Shown here: positions 19,137 to 28,793 of the stretch, in pieces
How the letters are laid out: each line of letters starts with the position of its first letter
Position numbering within the stretch: the first letter of the stretch is position 1
Assembly (NCBI RefSeq): GCF_032460525.1
Contig: NZ_CP135963.1
Span: 1,736,001-1,800,000, forward strand
Length of the DNA stretch: 64,000 nt
Direction: 5' to 3'
Source: Geodermatophilus sp. DSM 44513
GTDB taxonomy: Bacteria; Actinomycetota; Actinomycetes; Mycobacteriales; Geodermatophilaceae
The notes under the pieces: model-generated
Told to the model about the DNA's origin: nothing
The model's input: the letters and a program-made list of their open reading frames with translations, nothing else
The model's database searches: none
Translations under genes and position numbers: made by a program

Positions 19137-20627
19137 CTACAGCTCCAGGCCCGGGTAGAGGGGGTGGCGGTCCAGCAGCTCGGCGGCCGCGGCGAGCGTG
19201 CGGTCGGCCAGGCCCTCGGCGGTGGCGTACCTCGCCTTGGACGGCGACCCGTCGCGGGTCGCGGTCGGCTGCGTGTGGGACAGCACGTCGACGATCAGCT
19301 CCGCGGTGCGGTCGAACTCCGCCGCGCCGAACCCGCGGGTGGTCAGCGCGGGGGTGCCCAGCCGGACGCCGGAGGTGTACCAGGCGCCGTTCGGGTCGGC
19401 CGGGACGGCGTTGCGGTTGGTGACGATCCCGGCGTCCAGCAGCGCGGACTCCGCCTGGCGGCCGGTGAGGCCGAAACCGGAGACGTCGACGAGCACCAGG
19501 TGGTTGTCGGTGCCACCGGTGACCAGCGCCGCGCCGCGCCGGGTGAGCCCCTCGGCGAGGGAGACGGCGTTGTCCACGACGCGCTGGGCGTACCCGGCGA
19601 ACGCAGGCCGGCGGGCCTCGGCGAACGCGACGGCCTTGGCGGCCATCACCTGCGGCAGCGGGCCGCCGAGCACCATCGGGCAGCCGCGGTCGACGGCGTC
19701 GGCGTACTCCGGCTGGGCCAGCACCATGCCGCCGCGCGGGCCGCGCAGCGACTTGTGTGTCGTGGTGGTGACCACGTGGGCGTGCGGCACCGGGTCGAAG
19801 TCGCCGGTGAGCACCTTGCCGGCGACCAGGCCGGCGAAGTGGGCCATGTCGACGACCAGCGTGGCGCCCACCTCGTCGGCGATCTCGCGCATGCGGGCGA
19901 AGTCCACCCGGCGCGGGTAGGCGGAGTAGCCGGCCATGAGGATCAGCGGGCGGAACTCCCGGGCCCGCGCGCGGACGGCGTCGTAGTCCAGCAGTCCGGT
20001 CGCGGGGTCGGTGCCGTAGGAGGACTGCTCGAACATCTTGCCGCTGATGTTCGGCCGGAAGCCGTGGGTGAGGTGCCCGCCGGCATCGAGGGACATGCCG
20101 AGCATCCGCTGGTCGCCGAGCTGGCGGCGCAGCGCCGTCCAGTCGTCGTCGGTGAGCTCGTTGACGTGCCGGACCCCGGCCTTCTCCAGCGCCGGGGACT
20201 CCACCCGGGTGGCCAGCACCGCCCAGAAGGCGACCAGGTTGGCGTCGATCCCCGAGTGCGGCTGGACGTAGGCGTGCGGGGCACCGAACAGCTCGCGGGC
20301 GTGCTCGGCGGCCAGCGCCTCGACCGCGTCCACGTTCTGGCAGCCGGCGTAGAAGCGGTGCCCGACGGTGCCCTCGGCGTACTTGTCCGACAACCAGTTG
20401 CCCATGGTGAGCAGCACCGCGGGGCTGGCGTAGTTCTCGCTGGCGATCAGCTTCAACGAGGCCCGCTGGTCGGCGAGCTCCGCGCCGATCGCCGCGGTCA
20501 CCCGGGGCTCGACGGCCCCGATGACCTGCAGCGCGCTGCGGTAGGCGGCCGACGCGGCGGGGGCGTCGAAGGCGGCGGTGGCGTCGGTGGTGGCGTCGGT
20601 GGTGTCGGTCGGGAGGGTGTCGGTCAT
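19137..20627 (-). CDS. glyA: serine hydroxymethyltransferase
   Basis: The 496-residue PLP enzyme interconverts serine and glycine with tetrahydrofolate. Recognisable parts are [13 protein letters not shown], the YAEG...[10 protein letters not shown] substrate loop, [12 protein letters not shown] and the PLP-lysine motif [14 protein letters not shown]. It carries an insertion after the N-terminal third ([20 protein letters not shown]), as in the longer actinobacterial form. A Thr/Asp-rich N-terminal tail precedes the fold. A ZTP-type riboswitch in its leader ties expression to the one-carbon state of the cell. Confidence 0.94.
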   Translation of the reverse strand: MTDTLPTDTTDATTDATAAFDAPAASAAYRSALQVIGAVEPRVTAAIGAELADQRASLKLIASENYASPAVLLTMGNWLSDKYAEGTVGHRFYAGCQNVDAVEALAAEHARELFGAPHAYVQPHSGIDANLVAFWAVLATRVESPALEKAGVRHVNELTDDDWTALRRQLGDQRMLGMSLDAGGHLTHGFRPNISGKMFEQSSYGTDPATGLLDYDAVRARAREFRPLILMAGYSAYPRRVDFARMREIADEVGATLVVDMAHFAGLVAGKVLTGDFDPVPHAHVVTTTTHKSLRGPRGGMVLAQPEYADAVDRGCPMVLGGPLPQVMAAKAVAFAEARRPAFAGYAQRVVDNAVSLAEGLTRRGAALVTGGTDNHLVLVDVSGFGLTGRQAESALLDAGIVTNRNAVPADPNGAWYTSGVRLGTPALTTRGFGAAEFDRTAELIVDVLSHTQPTATRDGSPSKARYATAEGLADRTLAAAAELLDRHPLYPGLEL

Positions 20628-20659
20628 CGGTGGGCTCCAGCGCGAGGGGACGACGGGTG

Positions 20660-20745
20660 GGTGCCCAGGCGCCCGGCGGGGTGGTGCGGGCCGCTCCCCG
20701 GTGGTGGTCCACCTGTGCAGCGCCAGTCACGGCCCCGGGTCATCG
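20660..20745 (-). ncRNA. ZTP (pfl) riboswitch upstream of glyA
   Basis: On the minus strand the leader contains the hallmark segments of the ZTP aptamer in order: CGGGGCCGTGACTGGCG, then GTGGACCACC, then CCGGGGAGCG, and finally GCGCCTGGGC. The class senses ZTP/ZMP, which accumulates when 10-formyl-tetrahydrofolate is short. It commonly controls glyA and purine or folate genes. A TACGAT -10 at 20742-20747 places the transcript start at the 5' edge of the aptamer, so the RNA begins almost directly with the riboswitch. About 30 nt separate it from the glyA start. Confidence 0.8.
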
Positions 20746-20765
20746 TATCCGCGCCGCGGGCGTCC

Positions 20766-20771
20766 TAGGCT
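20766..20771 (+). promoter_or_regulatory. -10 element TAGGCT of a leaderless gene
   Basis: TAGGCT ends 8 nt before the ATG at 20780. It is divergent to the glyA promoter, with the two -10 elements only about 20 nt apart. Confidence 0.65.
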
Positions 20772-20779
20772 CGGACGCC

Positions 20780-21103
20780 ATGGAGACGCTCACCCCTGCC
20801 GAGGTCGCCGGCGTCCTGGGGGTCTCGGCGAACAAGGTCCGCCAGCTGCTGCGCGAGCACCGGCTGATGGCCGTCCCCGGCAGCGGCAACAGCCGGATCC
20901 CGGCCGACTTCCTCCTCGACGGCGCCGTCCTCAAGCACCTGCCCGGCCTGATCACCGTCCTCAAGGACGGCGGGTACAGCGACGAGGAGGTGTTCGACTG
21001 GCTGTTCCGCGCGGACGACACCCTGCCCGGCACCCCGGTCGACGCGCTGCGCGGCGACCGGCACACCGAGGTCACCCGCCGGGCGCAGGCGCTGGCCTTC
21101 TGA
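20780..21103 (+). CDS. Rv2175c-type winged-helix DNA-binding protein
   Basis: The 107-residue protein opens METLTPAEVAGVLGVSANKVRQLLREHRL, a MerR/excisionase-like helix-turn-helix, and ends with the DUF1153-like C-terminal part (LITVLKDGGYSDEEVFDWLF). Rv2175c binds DNA and is a substrate of PknL, which inhibits binding. pknL is 2 kb away here, separated by glyA. The leaderless ATG removes 50 residues of spurious upstream frame. Its 3' end overlaps the convergent phytoene synthase gene by 32 bp. Confidence 0.88.
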   Translation: METLTPAEVAGVLGVSANKVRQLLREHRLMAVPGSGNSRIPADFLLDGAVLKHLPGLITVLKDGGYSDEEVFDWLFRADDTLPGTPVDALRGDRHTEVTRRAQALAF

Positions 21104-22019
21104 CCCTCGTCCCCAGCCGTACCGCCTGCGCGCTGGCCAGCCGGCGGGCGAAGACCCCGAGGCGGCGGGGCCGGGACACCGTCACCCGGCGGTCCAGCAC
21201 GCGGAAGTCGGCGCGCTCGATCTCGGTGAGGATGCCGCCGTAGAGCGCGGTGGCCGCCCGCACGCAGTCCCGGGACTCCGGCGCCAGCATCGGCGTCCCG
21301 GGGGCGGCGTCGTCGTAGCGGCGGCGCACGATGGCCACCATCTCCTGCATGAGCGCGCGGAATCGGGCGTCGTACCGCTTGGCCTCGATCTGCTCGCGGG
21401 TCACGCCGTGCGCGGCCATGACGTCGGCGGGCAGGTAGACCCGGCCGCGGTCGGCGTCCTCGGCGACGTCGCGCAGGAAGTTGGTCAGCTGGAACGCCTC
21501 GCCGAGGGCGATCGCGTGCGGCGCGGCCTCCTCGCGGGCCACCCCGCGGGCGGTGCCGAGCACCGGCAGCACCTGCAGCCCGATGACCGACGCCGAGCCC
21601 CACATGTACCGGTCGAGGGCGGCCATGTCGGCGTAGCCGGTGACGCTGAGGTCGCTGGTCATCGCGGCCAGGAAGTCGACCAGGTGCTCCACCGGGATGC
21701 GGTACCGGCGGTAGGTGTGCACGGTGGCCAGGCGCACCGGGTCGTCCGACCAGCCCGCGGAGAGCTCGGCCAGCAGCGCCCGGGACCAGTCCGCGAGGTC
21801 CCCGGCCGGGTCGGCGCCGGGGTGGTCGACCAGGTCGTCGGCGGTGCGCGCGGCGGCGTACAGGGCGTGCACCGCCGGGCGCCGGTCGGGGGTGAGCAGC
21901 CGGGTGGCCAGGTGGTAGCTCTTGCCGTGCTCGGCGTTGACCGCCGCGCAGAACCGGTAGGCGGCGTCGAGTGCGGCCTGCTGCTCCGCCCGTGTGCGCG
22001 GGGGCTCCAGCGTCGTCAC
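21072..22019 (-). CDS. crtB: phytoene/squalene synthase family protein
   Basis: The 315-residue prenyl transferase has two aspartate-rich motifs: AARTADDLVDH near residue 60 and LRDVAEDADRGRVYLP near residue 180. It condenses two GGPP molecules to phytoene. The GTG start overlaps the stop of crtI (GTGA), so it is translated in a coupled fashion as the last gene of the crtE-crtI-crtB operon. Squalene synthase is the alternative, but the adjacent desaturase and GGPP synthase favour phytoene. Confidence 0.88.
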   Translation of the reverse strand: MTTLEPPRTRAEQQAALDAAYRFCAAVNAEHGKSYHLATRLLTPDRRPAVHALYAAARTADDLVDHPGADPAGDLADWSRALLAELSAGWSDDPVRLATVHTYRRYRIPVEHLVDFLAAMTSDLSVTGYADMAALDRYMWGSASVIGLQVLPVLGTARGVAREEAAPHAIALGEAFQLTNFLRDVAEDADRGRVYLPADVMAAHGVTREQIEAKRYDARFRALMQEMVAIVRRRYDDAAPGTPMLAPESRDCVRAATALYGGILTEIERADFRVLDRRVTVSRPRRLGVFARRLASAQAVRLGTRVRRPAPAPGG

Positions 22020-23512
22020 CGGCCGGCCACCCCGGTGATCCGCTCCGCGGCCAGCCGGCCGCTGATGACCACCATCGGCACACCCACCCCCGGCTGCACC
22101 GACGAGCCGGCCAGGACGACGTTCTCCGGGCCGCGGCGGGGCAGCGTGGGGGTGCGGAACGGGCCGGTCTGGCCGAAGGTGTGCGCCAGCGCGAACGGCG
22201 TCCCGGCCGCCATGCCCTGCTGGGCCCAGGTGAGCGGCGTGTCCATGTGCTCGACCTCGATCGCGCCGGTCAGCCCGGTCCAGCCGCGCGCCTCCAGGGT
22301 GGCCAGCACCTCGTCGCGGTAGCGCGGGCCCAGCGTCGGCCAGTCCAGGTCGGGGTTGCCGCCGCTGCGCGGGTCGAGGTTCGGGGTGGGGGCCACGATG
22401 CTGAGCACCTGCCCGCCGTCGGGGGCCAGGCTGCGGTCGGTGAGCGACGGCATGCTGACCAGCAGGCTGGGGTCGGTCATCGGCCGGCCCTCGCGGGTCA
22501 GCTCGTCGAACACCTGCCGCCAGGCGGCGCCGAAGCTGATCGTGTGGTGCGCCTGGCCGGCCATCGGGTCGCGCACGCCGACGTGCACCGACACGCAGGA
22601 CGGCGAGTACACCGGGCGGCGCAGCCGGCGGAAGCCCGGCACCAGCTCCTGCGGCCGGTCGACGGTGACGACCACGGCGTCGGCGGGCAGCCGCTCGCCG
22701 TCCTCCAGCAGCACACCGGTGACCCGCCGCCCGGCGCACTCCAGCTCCCGGACCCCGGTGTCGTAGCGCAGCGTGACGCCGGCGTCGGCCGCCGCGGCGG
22801 CCATGGCCCGGGGGACGGCGCCGATCCCGCCCATCGGGTGCCAGACGCCGGCGCCGATGTCCAGCTGGGCGATGACGGCGTAGGCGGCGATCGCCCGGTA
22901 GGGGGAGACCCCCGCGTAGAGCGCCTGGAAGCTGAACAGCCGGCGCAGCCGGTCGTCGGTGAAGTGCCGCTCCACGTGCCGGGACAGCCGGCCGAACCCG
23001 CCACGGCGGGCCAGCTGGACCAGCTCGGGGCCCAGCAGGTCCAGCGGGGTGTCCAGGTTGCGGTCGATGAAGGTGGACAGCTGCAGCCGGTAGAGCTCGG
23101 CCAGGTCGGCCAGGTAGCGGCGCAGCGCCGCGGCCTCGGCCGGCCCGCACAGGGCGGCCACCTCGGCGGCGAAGGCGTCCGGGTCGGCGTGCACGTCCAG
23201 GTGCGAGCCGTCGGCGAACTGCGCCCGGTAGGTGGTCTCCAACGGGACCATCGTCAGCCGGTCCTCGAGCTTCTCGCCGACCGCGGCGAGGGTGTCGGCG
23301 ACCAGCTCGGGGGCGGTGAACACCGACGGGCCGGTGTCGAGGGCGTAGCCGCGCTCCTCGATCCGCCCGGCGCGCCCGCCGGGTCCGGCGGCCCGCTCGA
23401 CGACGGTGACCTCGCGGCCCGCGCCGCGCAGCCGCAGCGCGGCCGACAGGCCGGCCAGGCCCGCGCCGACGACGACGACCCGGTCGGTGCGGCCGGGGAC
23501 GGTGCGCACCAT
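22016..23512 (-). CDS. crtI: phytoene desaturase (CrtI family)
   Basis: The 498-residue flavoprotein has the N-terminal FAD-binding GAGLAGLSAALRL and the glycine-arginine ERAAGPGGRAGR stretch. The CrtI C-terminal signature GSSVQPGVGVPMVVISG is also present. It desaturates phytoene, usually to neurosporene or lycopene. The start overlaps the upstream stop by one base (TGATG). It lies between GGPP synthase and phytoene synthase, which fixes the pathway. Confidence 0.92.
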   Translation of the reverse strand: MVRTVPGRTDRVVVVGAGLAGLSAALRLRGAGREVTVVERAAGPGGRAGRIEERGYALDTGPSVFTAPELVADTLAAVGEKLEDRLTMVPLETTYRAQFADGSHLDVHADPDAFAAEVAALCGPAEAAALRRYLADLAELYRLQLSTFIDRNLDTPLDLLGPELVQLARRGGFGRLSRHVERHFTDDRLRRLFSFQALYAGVSPYRAIAAYAVIAQLDIGAGVWHPMGGIGAVPRAMAAAAADAGVTLRYDTGVRELECAGRRVTGVLLEDGERLPADAVVVTVDRPQELVPGFRRLRRPVYSPSCVSVHVGVRDPMAGQAHHTISFGAAWRQVFDELTREGRPMTDPSLLVSMPSLTDRSLAPDGGQVLSIVAPTPNLDPRSGGNPDLDWPTLGPRYRDEVLATLEARGWTGLTGAIEVEHMDTPLTWAQQGMAAGTPFALAHTFGQTGPFRTPTLPRRGPENVVLAGSSVQPGVGVPMVVISGRLAAERITGVAGR

Positions 23513-24708
23513 CAGGCGGTCCGGGTGGTGGCAGCGACGGCCAGCGCGTCCAGCGCGACCCGGGCGTCCTCGGCCAGCGGGGCCGCGGCGATGGCGCTGC
23601 GCGCGAGCGCGGTGCGCTCGGCGATCCGCTGCTCGACCCGCGCGCGGGCGCCGGTGGCCTCCATCAGCGCCCGGACCGCGTCGAGCTGCACCGCCCCGGC
23701 GGCCGGGTTGCCCAGGGTGCCGGCGAGCAGCCGCCGGCCCGCGTCGTCGGCGCCCTCCTCGGCCAGGGCGACCAGCAGCGTCTGCTTGCCCTCGCGCAGG
23801 TCGTCGTCGGCGGACTTCCCGGTGACCGACGGGTCGCCGAACACCCCGAGGACGTCGTCGCGCAGCTGGAACGCCTCGCCCAGCGGCAGCCCGATCGCGG
23901 TGTAGACCTCCGCGGCGCGCTGGCCGGCGCCGGCGATGGCCGCGCCCAGCTGCAGCGGCCGCTGCACGGTGTAGCCGGCGCTCTTGTAGCGGGCCACCTT
24001 CAGCGCGCCCGGGGCGCCGGGCAGGCCGCCGGCGGCGCGCAGCAGGTCCAGGTACTGCCCCGCGGTCACCTCGGTGCGCATGGTGTCCCAGACCACCCGG
24101 GCGCGGGACAGCGCGGCGGGGGAGATGCCCGAGCAGCGCAGCAGCTCGTCAGACCACACCAGCGCGAGGTCGCCGACGAGGATGGCCGCGCCGACGCCGA
24201 ACGCGTCGCCGTCCCCGGCCAGCGCGCCGTCGCCGTGCCGGGCGGCGAAGCCGACGTGGGTGGCCGGGCGGCCCCGGCGGGTCAGCGCGCCGTCCATGAC
24301 GTCGTCGTGCACCAGGGCGCTGGCGTGCACGAACTCCAGTGCGGCGACCGCCCGCAGCACGGCGGCGTCCCGCTCGCCGGGGCCGGGGTGGGGGGACTGG
24401 TCACGGACGCCGCGCCAGCCCCAGTAGGCGAACAGCGGGCGCAGCCGCTTGCCGCCGTCGGCGATCGCGCAGACCTCGTCGATGATCGGCAGCAGCGACT
24501 CGTCCATCGCCGCGAGGGTCTCCCGCTGGACCTCCAGGAAGTCCGACAGCGCGGCGGAGACGGCGGCGCGGACGCGGTCGAGCTCCGCGGCGGCCGACGG
24601 GCCGGCCGGGGGGAGGGCGGTGGACTCGCGCTGCTGCGCCCCGGCGATCACCCGACGAGTATCGCGCGCGATCGGACCGGGTGCGGCCGGTACCCGCGTC
24701 GGTGCCAT
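23512..24708 (-). CDS. crtE: geranylgeranyl diphosphate synthase
   Basis: The 398-residue polyprenyl synthase has the first aspartate-rich motif [12 protein letters not shown] and the second [11 protein letters not shown], as well as GGKRLRP. The product feeds carotenoids. At this place M. tuberculosis has idsA2 (Rv2173). ATG 24708 is chosen because AGGAGG lies 8 nt upstream; the frame to 24768 lacks support. A low-complexity N-terminal tail of about 50 residues precedes the fold. Confidence 0.9.
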   Translation of the reverse strand: MAPTRVPAAPGPIARDTRRVIAGAQQRESTALPPAGPSAAAELDRVRAAVSAALSDFLEVQRETLAAMDESLLPIIDEVCAIADGGKRLRPLFAYWGWRGVRDQSPHPGPGERDAAVLRAVAALEFVHASALVHDDVMDGALTRRGRPATHVGFAARHGDGALAGDGDAFGVGAAILVGDLALVWSDELLRCSGISPAALSRARVVWDTMRTEVTAGQYLDLLRAAGGLPGAPGALKVARYKSAGYTVQRPLQLGAAIAGAGQRAAEVYTAIGLPLGEAFQLRDDVLGVFGDPSVTGKSADDDLREGKQTLLVALAEEGADDAGRRLLAGTLGNPAAGAVQLDAVRALMEATGARARVEQRIAERTALARSAIAAAPLAEDARVALDALAVAATTRTA

Positions 24709-24807
24709 CGGATCAGCCTCCTGGGACGGGCGGGGGAGCCCTACCTCGTCCATTCTGCGGATCGGCACCGTCCGGATGCGTCCCGCCGCCGGTGCGCCCG
24801 CGGTCCG

Positions 24808-24813
24808 TAAGCT
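24808..24813 (+). promoter_or_regulatory. -10 element TAAGCT of a leaderless gene
   Basis: TAAGCT ends 8 nt before the ATG of metF at 24822. The longer open frame from 24681 would start upstream of this element. Confidence 0.6.
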
Positions 24814-24821
24814 CGGCGACC

Positions 24822-25724
24822 ATGACCCCGACCGTGCGCGAGCTGCTCGCCGAGGGCCGGCCGACGTGGTCCTTCGAGTTCTTCCCGCCCAAGAGCCCCG
24901 AGGGCGCCACCCAGCTGTGGACGGCGCTGCGCGAGCTGGAGCGGCTGCAGCCGTCCTTCGTCTCGGTCACCTACGGCGCCGGCGGGTCCACCCGCGAGGG
25001 CACCGTGTCGGTCACCGAGCGGATCGCCACCGAGACCACGATGACCCCGCTGGCCCACCTGACCGCCGTCGACCACAGCGTCGCCGAGCTGCGGCACGTG
25101 GTCAGCCGGCTGGCCGCCGCGGGCGTGCGCAACCTGCTGGCGCTGCGCGGCGACCCGCCCGGCGCCGACCCGCAGGCCGACTGGGTGGCCCACCCCGAGG
25201 GGCTGTCCTACGCCGCCGAGCTGGTCGAGCTCATCCGCTCGATGGGCGACTTCTGCGTCGGCGTGGCCGCCTTCCCCGAGCGGCACCCGCGCTCGCCGGA
25301 CTTCGACAGCGACGTGGAGATGTTCGTGCGCAAGTGCCGGGCCGGCGCGGACTTCGCCATCACCCAGATGTTCTTCCGCGCCGAGGACTACCTGCGGCTG
25401 CGCGACCGGGTGGCCGCCACCGGCTGCGAGGTGCCGATCGTCGCGGGGGTCATGCCGGTCACCAGCGCCGGGCAGATCAGCCGGATCGTGCAGCTGTCCG
25501 GCCAGGCCTTCCCCTCCGAGCTCGCCGACCGGTTCGCCGAGCTGGACGGCGACACCCCGGAGGCGCGGGCGGCCGTGCGCGCCTACGGCGTCGAGGTGGC
25601 CACCGAGCTGTGCCGCACGCTGCTCGCCGAGGGTGTCCCGGGCATCCACTTCATCACCATGAACCGCTCGACGGCCACCCGGGAGGTGCACGCCAACCTG
25701 GCGGCGGTCGGCTCCCCGCACTGA
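24822..25724 (+). CDS. metF: 5,10-methylenetetrahydrofolate reductase
   Basis: The 300-residue TIM-barrel flavoprotein shows [11 protein letters not shown] (with the catalytic Glu), [25 protein letters not shown] and FAITQMFF. It makes 5-methyl-tetrahydrofolate for methionine synthesis. With glyA it forms a one-carbon pair in this region. The stop is 7 nt from the convergent EcsC-like gene. Confidence 0.94.
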   Translation: MTPTVRELLAEGRPTWSFEFFPPKSPEGATQLWTALRELERLQPSFVSVTYGAGGSTREGTVSVTERIATETTMTPLAHLTAVDHSVAELRHVVSRLAAAGVRNLLALRGDPPGADPQADWVAHPEGLSYAAELVELIRSMGDFCVGVAAFPERHPRSPDFDSDVEMFVRKCRAGADFAITQMFFRAEDYLRLRDRVAATGCEVPIVAGVMPVTSAGQISRIVQLSGQAFPSELADRFAELDGDTPEARAAVRAYGVEVATELCRTLLAEGVPGIHFITMNRSTATREVHANLAAVGSPH

Positions 25725-25731
25725 GCCGGGG

Positions 25732-26358
25732 TCACCGGGCGGGATCGCGGCCGGCCAGCAGGGCCGCCGTCGCGGCCGCCGCCCGGCGCAGCCCCTCCCG
25801 CTCGGCGGCGTAGCCGCCCACCACGCCGACCACCGGCAGGTTGGCCAGCGCCCGGTGGTGCAGCCGCCCCTTGGGGCGGGCGTCGAGGGTGTCGTCGATG
25901 CGGCCGAGCAGCCGGGCCACCCGCCAGAGCGTCCGGACGGCGCCGCGGTCCTCCCGCCCGCCCAGGACGTCGTCGGCGTAGGCGCCCGGGGCCCGCGCCA
26001 GCAGCGGCCGCACCCGCTCGGCGGGCAGCTCGCGGCCGAGCAGCACCCGGGCCAGCAGCGACACCCGCTCGGCCTCGTCGTCCACGCCGTGCTCGTGCGC
26101 CACCCCGCCGACGACCAGCGCCTGCACCGCGGAGCCGACGGTGTTCTGCAGCGGCAGCAGGTCGGCGACCTTCCCGGCGAGGCGGGGCACGGCGCTCGCC
26201 CCGGCGGCGACGCTGCTCACCCGGTGGGCCCACCAGCGGTCCCGCTCGGCCTGCGGCAGCGCCGGCGGCCGGCCGAGCCGGCGGACCAGCGGTGCGGTCA
26301 GCCGGTCGACCCGCCGGAGGACGTCGACGACGACCGCGTCGCTGATCGGAGGGGCCAT
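25732..26358 (-). CDS. EcsC-like protein
   Basis: The 208-residue protein has hydrophobic helices (RVSSVAAGASAVPRLAGKVADLLPLQNTVG) and the late motif LPVVGVVGGYAAERE that recall the EcsC family, whose function is poorly known. The ATG at 26358 has GGGGAA about 6 nt upstream. An ATG at 26391 would add 11 residues without a ribosome-binding site. It converges on metF and is divergent to the DUF808 gene. Identification is tentative. Confidence 0.6.
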   Translation of the reverse strand: MAPPISDAVVVDVLRRVDRLTAPLVRRLGRPPALPQAERDRWWAHRVSSVAAGASAVPRLAGKVADLLPLQNTVGSAVQALVVGGVAHEHGVDDEAERVSLLARVLLGRELPAERVRPLLARAPGAYADDVLGGREDRGAVRTLWRVARLLGRIDDTLDARPKGRLHHRALANLPVVGVVGGYAAEREGLRRAAAATAALLAGRDPAR

Positions 26359-26652
26359 GGCGGGCCGGTTCCCCGACCCGGCGGGGGTCATGCGCACCGG
26401 TCGCGACGGGCACCGTCCCGGGACGCCGACCCCGCGACGATGGGCGCGGACGCGCCGTTCCCCGGCTCGGACCGGAGCGTCGGCGCACACCCTCCGGACG
26501 TCGCGACCGCGGCGGCGCCCGACGGCATGGTGCGGGGGCCGGCCGACGGGGTACTGCCGTCCGGACGAGGGTGCCGGCGCGCGTGCTGACGCGTGACCAG
26601 GGATCATCACCGGAGCCGCGCACCCGTGCGGACCGACTCGGGAGGACGTGCC

Positions 26653-27597
26653 GTGGCCGCTGGACTCGCAGCCCTGCTCGACGACGTGGCGGTGCTGGCG
26701 CGCGCCGCCGCGGCCTCGGTCGACGACATCGGGGCCGCCGCCGGACGGGCAAGCATGAAGGCCACCGGCGTCGTCGTCGACGACGCCGCCGTCACGCCGC
26801 AGTACGTCCGGGGCCTGGCCGCCGAGCGGGAGATCCCGATCGTGCGGCGGATCGCGCTGGGGTCGCTGCGCAACAAGCTGCTGATCATCCTGCCCGCGAT
26901 CCTGCTGCTCAGCCAGTTCCTGCCCTGGTTGCTCACCCCGATCCTCATGATCGGCGGGGCCTACCTCTGCTACGAGGGCGCGGAGAAGATCTGGGAGAAG
27001 GTCGGCGGCGGCCACCACGAGGCCGCGGCCTCCGACGAGGCGCCGCCGGACGAGGACACCATCGTGTCCGGGGCGGTGCGCACCGACTTCATCCTGTCCG
27101 CAGAGATCATGGTCATCTCGCTCAACGAGGTGGTCGACGAGGGCTTCTGGTCCCGGGCGGCGATCCTCGCCGTGGTCGCGATCGCCATCACCGTGCTCGT
27201 CTACGGCTTCGTGGGCCTCATCGTGAAGATGGACGACGTCGGGCTGCGGCTGTCCCAGCGCCCCGGCGCGGGCGTGGCCCGGTTCGGCCGCGGGCTGGTC
27301 AAGGCGATGCCGAAGCTGCTGGCCACCCTCACCGTGGTCGGCATGGCCGCCATGCTGTGGGTCGGCGGGCACATCCTGCTGGTGGGCACCGACGAGCTAG
27401 GCTTCCACCTGCTGTACGACGCCCTCCACTCCGTGGAGGAGGTCGTCCACGACGCCACCGGCGCCCTCGGCGGGGTGCTCGCCTGGGTCGTCGACACGCT
27501 GGCCAGCGCGCTCGTCGGGCTCGCCGTCGGCGCCCTGATCGTCACCGTCGTGACCCTCACCGTCCACCGGCGCAAGGCGCACGCCGGCTCCCACTAG
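26653..27597 (+). CDS. DUF808 (YedI-like) membrane protein
   Basis: The 314-residue protein starts VAAGLAALLDDVAVLARAAAASVDD, the family opening. It has four or five membrane segments (about residues 80-105, 170-200, 225-255, 290-305) and the conserved LPWLLTPILMIGGAYLCYEG. YedI-like proteins are inner-membrane proteins of unknown role. GTG 26653 is preferred because GGAGGA lies 6 nt upstream, which removes 20 residues from the longest frame. Confidence 0.85.
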   Translation: MAAGLAALLDDVAVLARAAAASVDDIGAAAGRASMKATGVVVDDAAVTPQYVRGLAAEREIPIVRRIALGSLRNKLLIILPAILLLSQFLPWLLTPILMIGGAYLCYEGAEKIWEKVGGGHHEAAASDEAPPDEDTIVSGAVRTDFILSAEIMVISLNEVVDEGFWSRAAILAVVAIAITVLVYGFVGLIVKMDDVGLRLSQRPGAGVARFGRGLVKAMPKLLATLTVVGMAAMLWVGGHILLVGTDELGFHLLYDALHSVEEVVHDATGALGGVLAWVVDTLASALVGLAVGALIVTVVTLTVHRRKAHAGSH

Positions 27598-27602
27598 GGC
27601 GA

Positions 27603-27658
27603 GGGCCCTCCTGCCCCCACCGGTCGCGGGCTCGCGGCGGCCCCCTGCGGGAGGGCCG
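27603..27658 (+). repeat. dispersed palindromic element, copy D
   Basis: The arms GGGCCCTCCTGC and GCGGGAGGGCC flank the CGCGGGCTCGCGGCGG core. It starts 5 nt after the DUF808 stop and ends 21 nt before the next -10 element. Confidence 0.75.
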
Positions 27659-27679
27659 TCACGGCTCACCCCGCGCACG

Positions 27680-27685
27680 TACGTT
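27680..27685 (+). promoter_or_regulatory. -10 element TACGTT of a leaderless operon
   Basis: TACGTT ends 7 nt before the ATG at 27693, the first gene of a three-gene ABC transporter operon. Confidence 0.65.
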
Positions 27686-27692
27686 GGGGCGC

Positions 27693-28793
27693 ATGGCCGC
27701 ACGGGGGACGCTCGCCCGCTGGGCGGCCGTCGCCCTGCTCGTGACGGTGCTCGTGGCGCTGCCCTCGGTCGTCGCCGCGCTGCCCGCCGACGACGCCGAC
27801 GTGCCGGCGGCCGACCTGCGCGCCGCCGTCCTGGCCGCCTCCGACGTCGGCTTCTCCGGCTACGCGGTGTCGGCCGGCGGGCTGGCCCTGCCGGTGTCCG
27901 ACCGGCTCACCGCCGCCGCCGACCTGTTCAGCGACCGCACGCTGATGCGGGTGTGGTGGCGCGACCCGGACGAGCACCGGGTCGACGTGGTCGCCGCCGC
28001 CGGGGAGACCGGCGTGCACCGCGACCCCGGCGGCACCTGGACCTGGGACTTCGAGGCCGGCACCGCCACCCGCGGCCGGCCGGCCTCCCTGGCGCTGCCC
28101 GCCCCGCCGGACCTGCTGCCCGCCGCGCTCGGCCGCCGGCTGCTGTCGGAGGCCACCGACGAGGAGGTCACCCGCGTCGGCGCCCGCCGGGTGGCCGGCC
28201 GTGACGCGCTCGGCCTCCGGGTGGTCCCGGCCGAGCCGGCCTCGTCCGTGGCCCGGGTCGACGTGTGGGTGGACCCGGCCAGCGGCCTGCCGCTGCAGGT
28301 GCAGGTCTTCGGCGAGGACGCCGTCCTGCCCGCGCTGGACACCCGCTTCCTGGACCTCGACCTCGCCGTCCCCCCGGCGGACGTCGTCGCCTTCACCCCG
28401 CCGCCGGACGCCACCGTGCTCACCGCGCCAGACACCGAGGGGCTGATCGCCGAGGCCGGCGAGCGGGCGCCGGACGTGCGCCTCCCGCCCGAGCTCGCCG
28501 GCCTGCCGCGGCGGTCGTTCCACGGGGTGCCCGGCGCGGTCGGGGTCTACGGCCGCGGGGTGACCCTGCTGGCCGCCGTCCCGGTGCCGCAGCGGCTGGC
28601 CGCCGGGCTGCGCGAGGCGCTGACCGCCAGCCCGGAGGCCGTCGTCGACCCCCTCGGCACGCGGGTCGCCGCGGGGCCGCTCGGGCTGATGCTGGCCGAG
28701 CGCCCCGGCGGGCCGGCCTACGTGCTCACCGGCACGGTCACCCTGGACGCGCTCGGCGAGGCCGCCCGCCGGCTCCCCGGGGCCCCCGCGTGA
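27693..28793 (+). CDS. exported RseB/LolA-like protein
   Basis: The 366-residue protein has an uncleaved or cleaved N-terminal signal (ARWAAVALLVTVLVALPSVVAAL). A domain with MRVWWRDPDEHRVDVV, WTWDFEAGTATR and VDVWVDPASGLPLQVQVFG follows, the pattern of LolA-fold lipid-binding proteins and MucB/RseB N-terminal domains. It probably binds lipid or lipoprotein outside the membrane. It is coupled by GTGA overlap to an ABC ATPase gene, suggesting it works with that transporter. Confidence 0.72.
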   Translation: MAARGTLARWAAVALLVTVLVALPSVVAALPADDADVPAADLRAAVLAASDVGFSGYAVSAGGLALPVSDRLTAAADLFSDRTLMRVWWRDPDEHRVDVVAAAGETGVHRDPGGTWTWDFEAGTATRGRPASLALPAPPDLLPAALGRRLLSEATDEEVTRVGARRVAGRDALGLRVVPAEPASSVARVDVWVDPASGLPLQVQVFGEDAVLPALDTRFLDLDLAVPPADVVAFTPPPDATVLTAPDTEGLIAEAGERAPDVRLPPELAGLPRRSFHGVPGAVGVYGRGVTLLAAVPVPQRLAAGLREALTASPEAVVDPLGTRVAAGPLGLMLAERPGGPAYVLTGTVTLDALGEAARRLPGAPA

